From: Rhodospirillales bacterium
Lineage (GTDB): Bacteria; Pseudomonadota; Alphaproteobacteria; Kiloniellales; JACOMY01
Direction: 5' to 3'
Assembly: GCA_014324045.1 (NCBI GenBank)
Contig: JACOMY010000021.1
Coordinates: 1-64,000 of the forward strand
Length of the DNA stretch: 64,000 nt
Within the stretch, counting starts at the first letter, position 1; the number at the start of each line of letters is the position of its first letter. The notes beneath the pieces are model-generated. The model was not told the origin of the DNA and searched no databases. It saw only the letters and a program-made list of their open reading frames with translations. The position numbers and the translations under genes were made by a program. Positions 39,941 through 47,903 of this stretch are shown piece by piece.

Positions 39941-40220
39941 GGCGCCGCCGCGGTCCGGGCGGTGAGCTGCGGCGCGTCCGGGTCCGCCCAGCCGGAGCGG
40001 CGCCGCGCAGCGCTCCCCGCGGCCCGCCTGCGCCCATAGTCTTGCGCGCGCGGACCTGTCCCTGCCCTCCTAACCGCTCCGGTCCCGGCGCTCTCGACGG
40101 GGCGCTCTGGACAGGATCGGTGCCGCTACACAAACTTGCGCGAAGCTTCCCTAACTCCGGGGCGCCGCAACCGCCGCCCGCCGCAGAGCCAAGGTGCCCC
40201 CGGCCGAAGGAGCAGCCAGG

Positions 40221-41171
40221 ATGCACCTACCGAAATTCGCCCTCTTCGCCTCTGCATTGCTGCTTGCCGCACCGCTGCGGGCCGCTGCCGAGTGTCGGGA
40301 TTGGCTCGATCCCGCCTTTTGGCAAGCGGCAACGGCAGCGGAGGTGACACACTGTCTCGCCGCCGGCGCCGACCCCAATGCACAGGATGAAGACGGTAGA
40401 ACGCCCCTGCACTTTGTGAGGACCGCCGAGACTGTGACGGCGCTGCTCGCCGGGGGTGCGGACCTCAATGCACGGGATAAAATCGGTGGGACACCTTTGC
40501 ACTTGGCGGCAGCGAATGACAGCACCGGGGCTTTAGCGGCGCTACTCACCGGAGGCGCGGACCCCAATGCTCGGGCTGAAGACGATTGGACGCCCCTGCA
40601 CTTGGCGGCACAGGGAGATAGTACCGAGGCTTTGGCCGCGCTGATCGACGCCGGCGCCGACCCCAATGCGCGGCTGGATAAAAACGGTGCAACGCCCCTG
40701 CACTTGGCGGCAAGGTGGAGTGGTGCCGCGGCTGTGACGGTGCTGATCGCCGCCGGCGCCGACCCCAATGCTCGGGATGAAAACGATTGGACGCCCCTGC
40801 ACTTGGCGGCAGGGATGGACGGCACCGAGGCGGTGGCGGCACTGCTTGATGGGGGCGCCGATCCCAGTGCACGGACTGAAGGCGGTAACACGCCCCTGCA
40901 CTTGGCGGCAGAGTATGCCGGCGCTGAGACTGTGGCGGCGCTGCTCACCGCCGGCGCCGACCCTAATGCACGGAATGAAGACGGTGCGACGCCCCTACAT
41001 ACAGCGGCAGAGAAGGGTAGCGCCAAGACTGTGGCGGCGCTGCTCGACGCCGGCGCCGATGGCAGCGTGCGAAATAATGCAGGACTCTTCCCTGCCGATC
41101 TGGCGAAAGAGAACGAAAAGCTCCGCAACAGCCCAGTTTACCGGAGATTGAACGACGCGCGCTACCGGTGA
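40221..41171 (+). CDS. Secreted ankyrin-repeat protein 6
   Basis: The 316-residue protein starts at the ATG at 40221 with the signal peptide MHLPKFALFASALLLAAPL. The N-domain is DWLDPAFWQAATAAEVTHC. Seven TPLH ankyrin units follow (one shortened, FVRTAETVTALLAGG), then the tail ENEKLRNSPVYRRLNDARYR. Its signal-peptide DNA is almost identical to that of proteins 5 and 8. Confidence 0.9.
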   Translation: MHLPKFALFASALLLAAPLRAAAECRDWLDPAFWQAATAAEVTHCLAAGADPNAQDEDGRTPLHFVRTAETVTALLAGGADLNARDKIGGTPLHLAAANDSTGALAALLTGGADPNARAEDDWTPLHLAAQGDSTEALAALIDAGADPNARLDKNGATPLHLAARWSGAAAVTVLIAAGADPNARDENDWTPLHLAAGMDGTEAVAALLDGGADPSARTEGGNTPLHLAAEYAGAETVAALLTAGADPNARNEDGATPLHTAAEKGSAKTVAALLDAGADGSVRNNAGLFPADLAKENEKLRNSPVYRRLNDARYR

Positions 41172-41407
41172 GGCGGTGCGCCCCCGGGCGGTTAGCTGCG
41201 GCGCGTCCGGGTCCGCCTAGCCGGAGCGGCGCCCCAAAGCGCTCCCCGCGGCCCGCCTGCGCCCATAGTCTTGCGCGCGCGGGCCTACCCCTGCCCGCCG
41301 GACCGCTCCAGTCCCGGCGTTCTTGACGGGGGCGCTCTGGACAGAGGCGCCGCCGCTGCGCAAACTTGCGCGAAGCTTCCCCGATACCGGGGCGCCGCAA
41401 CCGCCGC

Positions 41408-41760
41408 CTTTGGCAAGCGGCGGCGGCAGCGAAGGTGACGCGCTGTCTCGAAGACGGCACGGATCCCAATGCGCGCACTAAATACGGTGGGACGCCCCTG
41501 CACATAGCGGCATGGAAAGACAGCGCCGCGGCTGTAGCGGCGCTGCCGACCCCGATGCACGGGATGAAGTCCGTTTGACGCCCCTGCACATGGCGGCAAT
41601 TCTTGGCAACGCCGAGACTGTGACGGCGCTGCTCGACGCCGGCGCCGACGGCGGCATGCAAAACAAGGCGGGACTCTTCCCTGCCGATCTGGCGAAAGAA
41701 AACGAAAAGCTCCGCGATAGCCCAGTTTACTGGAGATTGAACGACGCGCGCTACCGGTGA
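41408..41760 (+). pseudogene. Ankyrin-repeat gene 7, start and signal peptide deleted, frameshifted
   Basis: The spacer motif CAACCGCCGCCTT at 41398-41410 runs directly into TGGCAAGCGGCGG, the middle of the N-domain (WQAAAAAKVTRC). The start codon, signal peptide and first N-domain residues are therefore missing, with a short shared GCCTT at the junction. Farther on, 13 bases (CTCGACGCCGGCG in its siblings) are missing after GCGCTG near 41548. This shifts the frame before the last ankyrin unit and the tail ENEKLRDSPVYWRL. No complete protein can be made. Confidence 0.8.
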
Positions 41761-42053
41761 GGCGCCGCCGCGGTCCGGGCGGTTAGCCGCGGCGCGTCCG
41801 GGTCCGCCTAGCCGGAGCAGCGCCCCGAAGCGCTCCCCGCGACCCGCCTGCGTCCATAACCTTCAGGGCGCGGGCAAACGCGGGCCTGCCCCTGCCCCGC
41901 CGGACCGCTCCGGTCCTGGCGCTCTCGACGGGGGCGCTCTGGACAGGATCGGCGCCGCTACGCAAACTTGCGCGAAGCTTCCCTAACCTCGGGGCGCCGC
42001 AACCGCCGCCTTCGGCAGAGCCGAAGCGGTCCAGCTTGAAGGATACAATCGAG

Positions 42054-42716
42054 ATGCAACTTCCGAAATTCGCCCTCTTCGCCTCCGCGCTGCTGCTTGC
42101 CGCACCGCTGCCGGCCGCTGCCGAATGTGAGGATTGGCTCAATCCCGCCTTTTGGCAAGCGGCGGCGGCAGCGGAGGTGACGCACTGTCTCGCCGCCGGC
42201 GCCGATCCCAATGCGCGGGATGAAGACGGTTGGACGCGCCTGCACTATGCAGCATGGAAGGACAACGCCGAGGCTGTGACGGCGCTGCTCGGCGGGGGCG
42301 CGAACCCCAATGCGCAAAGTGCTATGTCCAGTTATACGCCCCTGCACTCGGCGGCAGTGAGAGGCAGCGCCGAGACTGTGGCGGCGCTGCTCGATGGGGG
42401 CACGGACCCCAATGCACGGGATGAAGACGGTGAGACGCCCTTGCACTCGGCGGCAATGAGAGGCAGCGCCGAGATTATGGCGGCGCTGCTCGCCGCCGGC
42501 GCCGACCTCAATGCACGGGATAAAGACGGTGACACGCCCCTGCACTTTGCAGCAGAGAGGGGCAACGCTGGGACTGTGGCGGCGCTGCTCGACGCCGGCG
42601 CCGACGGCAGCGTGCGCAATAATGCAGGACTCTTCCCTGTAGATCTGGCGAAAGAAAACGAAAAGCTCCGCAACAGCCCAGTTTACCAGAGGCTGAACGA
42701 CGCGCGCTACCGGTGA
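42054..42716 (+). CDS. Secreted ankyrin-repeat protein 8
   Basis: The 220-residue protein starts at the ATG at 42054 (MQLPKFALFASALLLAAPL), 11 bases after AAGGA. The signal peptide is cleaved near AAAEC and the N-domain is DWLNPAFWQAAAAAEVTHC. Four ankyrin units follow, one with an inserted segment (QSAMSSYTPLH), then the tail QRLNDARYR. It is the last ankyrin gene before the AT-richer island. Confidence 0.9.
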   Translation: MQLPKFALFASALLLAAPLPAAAECEDWLNPAFWQAAAAAEVTHCLAAGADPNARDEDGWTRLHYAAWKDNAEAVTALLGGGANPNAQSAMSSYTPLHSAAVRGSAETVAALLDGGTDPNARDEDGETPLHSAAMRGSAEIMAALLAAGADLNARDKDGDTPLHFAAERGNAGTVAALLDAGADGSVRNNAGLFPVDLAKENEKLRNSPVYQRLNDARYR

Positions 42717-42729
42717 TGCGGCGCTAACC

Positions 42730-42778
42730 CGCGGCGGAGCTAGCCCGCAAGGCCGGCCTCAAACGCGCCCCTCAAACA
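42730..42778. repeat. 49-bp direct repeat, copy 1 (after ankyrin gene 8)
   Basis: The 49 bases beginning CGCGGCGGAGCTAGCCCGCA and ending GCGCCCCTCAAACA are identical to 50508-50556, which follows ankyrin gene 11. The two copies bracket about 7.7 kb that includes the five-gene island and ankyrin genes 9 to 11. The element marks the 3' end of each ankyrin run. Confidence 0.85.
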
Positions 42779-42867
42779 TAGCGAAGCCCTCGCCCGCGCT
42801 AGAGCCGACACCCCGCCGAAGACCGTCTTCCGCCTCCTCGGCGGCCGCCAGCGCCAGAAGCTCCGGA

Positions 42868-42889
42868 CCGCCCTCGCAAGAGCCGCTGC
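42868..42889. repeat. 22-bp direct repeat flanking the island, left copy
   Basis: CCGCCCTCGCAAGAGCCGCT plus GC occurs here and, identically, at 48151-48172. Identity ends at both sides of the 22 bases. The two copies enclose 5.26 kb with all five island genes, as expected for a target-site or attachment-site duplication or for a recombination footprint. No integrase or transposase gene lies between them. Confidence 0.8.
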
Positions 42890-42951
42890 AAGCATCCTGC
42901 AAGACCCTTGCAAACACCCTGCAACGGCCTTGCAACCGCTCTGCACGGGGG
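42886..42951. repeat. Six 11-bp iterons with YTGCAA phase
   Basis: Six consecutive 11-base units follow each other without a gap: CTGCAAGCATC, CTGCAAGACCC, TTGCAAACACC, CTGCAACGGCC, TTGCAACCGCT, CTGCACGGGGG. The first six bases are conserved and the last five vary. Eleven bases is about one helical turn and is not a multiple of three. The pattern therefore suggests protein-binding sites on one DNA face rather than coding sequence. The array starts at the left 22-bp repeat. Confidence 0.75.
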
Positions 42952-43067
42952 CACCTTTCCCCCGGCAAAACGCCTTTCCCCAGCAAAACGCAGGGCGCGG
43001 AACGCCCGGATTTTCCAAGACTTCCGCACCCCTCGAACAGTGCCGCAGACCGCTTGTCCAGCCGATT

Positions 43068-43496
43068 TCACCCTCCGAACCGGCCCGATTTCAAAAGACC
43101 TTGCCAAATTGGAGACTTACTATCGACAATAGGGTGCACGAGCCTGGTTTCGCTTGGCCTTCGGTGTTTCAAGATGCGCATATCGGCCCTTGGAATACCG
43201 TCGGCAGTCAAGTCCATGCCCATTGGCAATAACGCCGCCGCATAATCTTCACCATCCACATAGCATGTCCCAACCAGACGGTCATGCGTCCGCTTGCCGT
43301 TTAGTTCGCACTTGATGATTTTTCCATGCACCAGACGCTGTGCGAAGAGTTTTGCTTGTTCGAACCCGGCAGTGTCGCGCTCGACCGCGTCGAGGCCATT
43401 GATCCGGATAGGTATTCCTGCGACAAAAATAGTATCCGTATCTCGTATATGAGTGACACGCCCTTCGATACTCGATGTAGAAAATTCAGAATCCAT
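43068..43496 (-). CDS. Island gene E: staphylococcal-nuclease-like (SNase) endonuclease
   Basis: The 142-residue protein has an SNase (TNase) fold signature: GRVTHIRDTDTIFVAGIPI, then RINGLDAVE, then HDRLVGTCYVDGEDYAAALL. Compared with staphylococcal nuclease, the metal-binding Asp (DTDT), Arg35 and Glu43 (R and E eight apart in RINGLDAVE), Asp40 and Arg87 (HDR) positions are all kept, so it should be catalytic. No signal peptide is seen, suggesting a cytoplasmic nuclease. The ATG at 43496 is preferred. A TTG at 43547, 18 bases after gene D, is an alternative. It is the last gene of the island operon and the likely effector. Confidence 0.75.
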   Translation of the reverse strand: MDSEFSTSSIEGRVTHIRDTDTIFVAGIPIRINGLDAVERDTAGFEQAKLFAQRLVHGKIIKCELNGKRTHDRLVGTCYVDGEDYAAALLPMGMDLTADGIPRADMRILKHRRPSETRLVHPIVDSKSPIWQGLLKSGRFGG

Positions 43497-43565
43497 AACT
43501 GAAGTAGTAGAGGTCTCTGGCACACGATTTTTCGTAGAATTCTCCAAATTTTTATATGGTTAAAA

Positions 43566-44444
43566 TCAGTTGTCATCTCTTCCCGAATTTGCTTCGGTTC
43601 CAATTTGATCGATAAGTCTCTTTCTGTTTGGCGTTGCGCTGAAAATAACGCGGCGGGATGCAGCCTTATCTTCTTGCCCATCCTTCATTACCGGTCGAAC
43701 CGAGGAATAGCCTACGGCGATCATGTGCGTTCGGGCCCACTCAAGAACACTACTGTCGCGAATGAAATCTAGGCATACCCGCAACACAGCTTGTGACCGC
43801 CTCTGACTGAGGTCCAGATTGCCGAGATAAGCTTGCTTCGGAGAGGATTGAGCACGCCACTCCGAAGACGCGTGTCCTTCAATTTTGATTTCGGCGATAT
43901 CGACACCGGATCCTTTTAGAGTGGCTATCCACGGCTCGCATGCATTTGCGAGAAACTTGTCAAGAACCGGCGTTATGCTGGCGCTGCCTTGTTCGAAGAG
44001 AACTGCATCGGGTAAGATGATCGAACCGTTTCCATCGATCTGCCCGCCGACACCGGAGACAATATCTCCTAACGCACCCTTCAGGGCTCCCACCATCGTT
44101 TCTTGCTGGGCTTCAGCCTGAGATATCTTGCTCGCAATGTCCTCCAGGGTCTGCCCAGCCTGCTGAAGCGAGGCCAGCGCTTTGAGGTCTACACCGGCCT
44201 CCTGAAGGGCCATGAAGGACTCAATGGAGCCGTCTTGCGAAGCTGCCAGAACCAGCTGTCTCCGATCGTATGGAAGCCCCTTGAACGCCTGAACCTCCGG
44301 CATGTTTTCCCGTTCTTCTTCCCATTGCCAGAAGGCGAACAAAAGCAGGAGCGCAAAAGCGATCAGGATGAAAGCCTCCGCCATCGTAAGACCCATGATG
44401 GCCCCGCGCCGGTAACCGCGATCCATATCTGTTGGATCGCTCAT
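43566..44444 (-). CDS. Island gene D: MotB/ZorB-like protein with OmpA peptidoglycan-binding domain
   Basis: The 292-residue protein has one N-terminal membrane segment at about residues 17-41 (MGLTMAEAFILIAFALLL) with an acidic residue (Glu23) at its start. A coiled or linker region follows. The C-terminal OmpA/MotB domain (about 150-280) contains IKIEGHASSEW and LSQRRSQAVLRVCLDFI. This is the architecture of MotB/ZorB stator partners anchored to the cell wall. The ATG at 44444 overlaps the gene C stop (ATGA). The frame continues open upstream through a G8 run, so a fused C-D product by frameshifting is possible. Confidence 0.8.
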   Translation of the reverse strand: MSDPTDMDRGYRRGAIMGLTMAEAFILIAFALLLLFAFWQWEEERENMPEVQAFKGLPYDRRQLVLAASQDGSIESFMALQEAGVDLKALASLQQAGQTLEDIASKISQAEAQQETMVGALKGALGDIVSGVGGQIDGNGSIILPDAVLFEQGSASITPVLDKFLANACEPWIATLKGSGVDIAEIKIEGHASSEWRAQSSPKQAYLGNLDLSQRRSQAVLRVCLDFIRDSSVLEWARTHMIAVGYSSVRPVMKDGQEDKAASRRVIFSATPNRKRLIDQIGTEANSGRDDN

Positions 44445-45565
44445 TCGGATCTGCCTCCCTTGGAGACCCCCCCCTTGGAAACCCATGGGTCTGAGGGCCT
44501 CGTTGTCCTGAGTTGGAAAGGCTTATCGACGAGACCTTCAAGATTCTCACCCTCCGCAGTTGCACTTTCGAAGAGACCGTCCTTAACCTGGGACTCGAGA
44601 GGAAGCTTATCCAATCGTTCTTTCAGATCGTCTAGCGCCGGAATGATGCGCTTGGAGATCGCTTCTGCGGCACTGCGAGTAGCCGTGATCTGCGTCTCTG
44701 TCGCTTCGTTCTGAGACTCTATCTTTTTCTGGTACACATCGATTTCCCTCAGAAATACTGTGCGCCGGGTTTCGATCTGCTCGAACGACTGGGCTTCCTG
44801 CTCATTGAGGCGATTCTTCAACGCCTCGATCTTCTCCAGTGTGGATTTCACCTGCTCCCGGTTGAACTTGTGTGCCTCCGACAGCTCCTTCACAACCTCC
44901 TTCATCGCCTCTGCGAAGGTCTCTTTCATGTGATCGGAGAGATTGGTCACGCTCTCTTTTAGAGCCATCTGGTATTGCCCAAGGAACTTCTCAGTCGATA
45001 CTCTAACTCGACGGTCCCGCTCCGCTGCCAACTGTACAGACTCGACCGAGAAGGCTTTCATCTGCAATAGCATGCCGGCCATGCCTTTCCGAAAGTCGCC
45101 GAAAGAGCGATTGATATCGGCCCTCACTTCCCGATCTTTCGCGACGAAGTCCGGACGTAGTTGCATCAGCAAGACCCGAAGAAAAACCCCAACGATAGTC
45201 GAGGAAAGCGCCACCCCGAAGCCTGAGATGACGTCCGGAATGTTGACAGGGCGGCCCCCATTCGAAGTTGGTTCTGCCATTTGATAAAGAGTGTACGCCA
45301 GACTCGACAGAGTGAACAGGAAACCGAGATAGTAGCAGTTATCCCCGATGGTTTCAGGCTCCAGCTTGACCCTGCCGCCAGCCCAGGCCAGCAAGGCGTA
45401 GCCAATGAGAATAAGCGCTGCATAGCCCGCCGTCAGGAGCGGATCGGCGCCCAGCGCCTTCATGAGAACGCTTCCAAAGCCCCCGATAAGGAAGGCAAAT
45501 AAGAACACGACCCGGTCGAGCGTATCGCGCGGGGCGACATCGTGCATGCGCCGGAGGCCGGCCAT
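44441..45565 (-). CDS. Island gene C: MotA/ExbB/ZorA-like stator protein with long coiled tail
   Basis: The 374-residue protein has four membrane segments at about residues 18-37, 43-63, 76-96 and 111-134. The fourth (ISGFGVALSSTIVGVFLRVL) matches the MotA/TolQ/ExbB channel signature. Residues 140-340 are rich in Glu, Lys and Gln and look like a long cytoplasmic coiled coil, as in ZorA, whose tail transmits the signal. The ATG shares a base with the gene B stop (TGATG), with GGGAGA upstream. The C-terminus SKGGVSKGG is encoded by a small repeat containing eight consecutive G. Confidence 0.8.
   Translation of the reverse strand: MAGLRRMHDVAPRDTLDRVVFLFAFLIGGFGSVLMKALGADPLLTAGYAALILIGYALLAWAGGRVKLEPETIGDNCYYLGFLFTLSSLAYTLYQMAEPTSNGGRPVNIPDVISGFGVALSSTIVGVFLRVLLMQLRPDFVAKDREVRADINRSFGDFRKGMAGMLLQMKAFSVESVQLAAERDRRVRVSTEKFLGQYQMALKESVTNLSDHMKETFAEAMKEVVKELSEAHKFNREQVKSTLEKIEALKNRLNEQEAQSFEQIETRRTVFLREIDVYQKKIESQNEATETQITATRSAAEAISKRIIPALDDLKERLDKLPLESQVKDGLFESATAEGENLEGLVDKPFQLRTTRPSDPWVSKGGVSKGGRSE
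44467..44474 (-). promoter_or_regulatory. G8 run (C8 on the plus strand) near the end of gene C, possible frameshift site
   Basis: On the minus strand gene C reads TCC AAG GGG GGG GTC. A -1 slip here moves the ribosome into the frame of gene D, which has no stop before the gene D start. That would give a C-D fusion in place of the short C-terminus of C. Transcript slippage on the eight G would act alike. Confidence 0.35.
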
Positions 45566-46416
45566 CACAGATCTCCCAGAGAACTGACACCGGGCGGGTG
45601 GCTACCCTGACGATCGAAGTAACGAGTCCAGAAGCCTTCGACGATATCCCGGGACGGCGTGTTTTCTCTAGAGCGCGGGATACGCAGGATTTCGACAACG
45701 ACATTGGACAGGTTTCCGGCAAGTCGCTGTTCACTTTCTTGCCCGACGAAGTAATCCCACCCTTGCCCACGATAAAAGCTCAGGTGATCGCTATGTTGCA
45801 GCATGTCGGAGACGATGACGATCTTTCTTTGCCCCTTGACCCGAGTGAAATCGGGCGTGCTTGCAATAAGAGATTGAAGCGCTTCCATGATTGGGGATTG
45901 GTTTTCGATTGCCCCTTGCAGAGAACTTTCTAACTTGGACCGAATAGGCGTCAGAAATTCACGATTATACTGTGCCGTTATCAGTTTCGGGTTTTCGTAA
46001 AGCGAATTGGCTGCTTCGCCGGTTTCAGGCTTGCACTTGGCAAACATCGCACCCCACCGCTCAGGATCTTCGCTGACCACTCCCAAGGCAATCATGGTGT
46101 CCGTTGTCGAAGACGCGATTTCATTCTCAATCATTGTTTTGAGGCGTGTTTGCTGTGTGCTATTTAGCGGATCGGTCAAATCAAGCAGGATGGAGGTCAC
46201 ATTGATAGGCCCTTCGCTATGGCAAAGCGTAGCCTCGTCGATTGTTGATCTTGAGATCAAAGATTGAGATCCTATAAGAACGCCTGCTATGATGACCACG
46301 CAAATCCCGATGGCGATGTACCAGAGAACGCTATTGTTGCTGACGAGGCGACGTCTCGAACGCTCCCTTCCTGCGCGAGAGCCTGATGTACGGTGCGGCC
46401 TTCTGCGTCGCGCCAT
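45565..46416 (-). CDS. Island gene B: membrane-anchored VWA-like protein
   Basis: The 283-residue protein has an Arg-rich start (MARRRRPHRT), one membrane segment at about residues 30-50 and then a large soluble domain. That domain has a von Willebrand A-like pattern: a strand ending in ILLDLTDPLNSTQ, resembling the MIDAS DxTx motif, and a later strand KIVIVSDML with Asp. The VWA assignment is tentative because the MIDAS is not fully canonical. A strong AAGGAGG site precedes the ATG, which overlaps the gene A stop (TGATG). Its role could be sensing or scaffolding in the envelope complex. Confidence 0.7.
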   Translation of the reverse strand: MARRRRPHRTSGSRAGRERSRRRLVSNNSVLWYIAIGICVVIIAGVLIGSQSLISRSTIDEATLCHSEGPINVTSILLDLTDPLNSTQQTRLKTMIENEIASSTTDTMIALGVVSEDPERWGAMFAKCKPETGEAANSLYENPKLITAQYNREFLTPIRSKLESSLQGAIENQSPIMEALQSLIASTPDFTRVKGQRKIVIVSDMLQHSDHLSFYRGQGWDYFVGQESEQRLAGNLSNVVVEILRIPRSRENTPSRDIVEGFWTRYFDRQGSHPPGVSSLGDL

Positions 46417-47903
46417 CAAACGGCCTCCTTATCGGTAGTGACCATTTTGAGATTGCCAATCTCACTATCGCGTTTTGTGAGATGTCGATGTGAGCGGTCG
46501 ACGAAATTACCTTCAAGTTCGTCGATCTCGTAGTGCTCCTGAACGGAGCGGTGAAACACATCGAAGATCTCTCTGATGGCCGTGTCGACCATTTTGGAAA
46601 CCTCGTTCACCTGCTCCTCTGCTTCTTGCCGACGGTTATCCTCGTATACAGGAGACTCGAACACTTCGAACGCATACTGTTTGGCGAAATAGGCCGGGGG
46701 ATCGTCCTTCCGTGCGGCCTTGTTGGCGTCCCTGTAAACCGCGAGCAGGTAGTTGGCAGAGATGTTGCACTGCTCCAAAAAGGGCTTCAGGTTCGACGAC
46801 AACGCTTGTTGCCCATAGAGGGCATCAATGGAGTCGTTGATGTGCCGGGCAACATCATCTCGTGCTTGGCGCAAGGCCTCGACGGCTTGGTCACGGTGCC
46901 AAGCCAGGGTGTCGATGGAGTCCTCAAGGTAATCGATATAAGTATCGCGCGCCTTAACCACATCCTCTGCAACCTTGGAATATCCCGGGTACGGGTCGGC
47001 GGAGTGATAGCCCTTCAGAAAAGCCACCATGGAAATGAAGAACCCCAACAGAAACAGCAGGTACGATTCCATGGTGTTCAGCCCGGCGGGGTTCGAGATC
47101 AAGGTCTCGATGGCCACTCCACCAGCCTCGCGCCACTCCAGAACGGTCTCCACCGCATCTCGGAAATGTGCGACCGCAGCATTGTACCCTAGGGCAAAGG
47201 CCAGCCACCCCAAGCAGAAAACAAGTCCGAAGAGCTTCTTGAGCAGGTTCCGGAAACCCCTGGCATTGATGAGATGCGCCGTCATTCCCAAAAACGTGCT
47301 TATACTTACATTGGCAAAAGACACTAGGAAGGCTGCGATCAGCCCGCCCAGAATGCCAAGCGGATTGTTCTGCGAGAAGAGATAGGCGTTTCCGGCCGCC
47401 TCCAGAAGAATTACGATCAGCGAAATACCGATGATGTTCGGCCAGCTGCTCGCGGGTTTTGCAGGGCGGGCGCCGATCTTGTTTTCTTCTCGAAACTGCG
47501 TACGCCAGCGGTAGGTTTCCTGGACGCGCTCGCGCGGCGTTACCATCATGGCTCGCCACTTGGTTACCTCTTCGGTGAAACGCGCCTTGGCATCTTCGGC
47601 TTCCGTCTCCACCAGAATGCGAGCAGCTGATGCCTGGTTGAGACGCTCGGAATACACTCTTCGGTTGATCTCGAAATTATCCAGGCCACGGCGGCGCAAC
47701 TCCTCGACCCGGGATATCGCTTGCAACTCGATATGATCTAACGATTCCGAAGTCGTGCTTGGCTGCTGCCTGTCGCCCCGCTTGCGCCCCTCCTCCTCGA
47801 GATTGAAATCTCGGGCAATGCGATCTTTGTCGATATCCGGGAAGATTTCCGAACTGGATATGAACTCATCCGAACGGAACAGTTTGGACAATTTTCCGAT
47901 CAT
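46416..47903 (-). CDS. Island gene A: four-transmembrane protein of unknown family
   Basis: The 495-residue protein has a hydrophilic N-terminal region (1-150), four membrane segments at about 154-176, 182-209, 223-246 and 280-298, and a helical C-terminal domain of about 190 residues. I chose the ATG at 47903 (MIGKLSKLFRSDEF) because AGGAGG lies 6 bases upstream. A longer frame to 48005 lacks such a site. I do not recognise the family. It is the first gene of the operon, tightly coupled to gene B, and probably part of the same membrane complex as C and D. Confidence 0.75.
   Translation of the reverse strand: MIGKLSKLFRSDEFISSSEIFPDIDKDRIARDFNLEEEGRKRGDRQQPSTTSESLDHIELQAISRVEELRRRGLDNFEINRRVYSERLNQASAARILVETEAEDAKARFTEEVTKWRAMMVTPRERVQETYRWRTQFREENKIGARPAKPASSWPNIIGISLIVILLEAAGNAYLFSQNNPLGILGGLIAAFLVSFANVSISTFLGMTAHLINARGFRNLLKKLFGLVFCLGWLAFALGYNAAVAHFRDAVETVLEWREAGGVAIETLISNPAGLNTMESYLLFLLGFFISMVAFLKGYHSADPYPGYSKVAEDVVKARDTYIDYLEDSIDTLAWHRDQAVEALRQARDDVARHINDSIDALYGQQALSSNLKPFLEQCNISANYLLAVYRDANKAARKDDPPAYFAKQYAFEVFESPVYEDNRRQEAEEQVNEVSKMVDTAIREIFDVFHRSVQEHYEIDELEGNFVDRSHRHLTKRDSEIGNLKMVTTDKEAV

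Larger units (their letters stand above)
38789..42716 (+). repeat. Right ankyrin cluster, first block: gene-plus-spacer units in tandem
   Basis: Four units lie head to tail. Each gene is followed by a conserved spacer (GGTGAGGCG, then GTCCGGGTCCGCC, CCCATAGTCTTGCGCGCG, ACCGCTCC, and CTTGCGCGAAGCTTCCC before the next start). The same order recurs after genes at 48.2-49.8 kb and, inverted, in the left cluster. The spacer similarity argues for duplication by recombination of whole units. Confidence 0.75.
42717..43067. other. Gene-free left border of the island
   Basis: This region holds the 49-bp repeat, the left 22-bp repeat and the 11-bp iterons described separately. It also holds a C/A-rich stretch (42952-43067). 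No gene is supported. The nuclease gene of the island ends at 43068 on the minus strand, so this region is downstream of the island operon. Confidence 0.5.

Noticed and set aside
42886-42951. 11-bp iterons as a CRISPR array
   Set aside because: Units are too short and the variable part is only five bases.
42740-43018. Minus-strand frame downstream of the island nuclease
   Set aside because: It runs through the 11-bp iterons, which are not in codon phase, and has no recognisable features.
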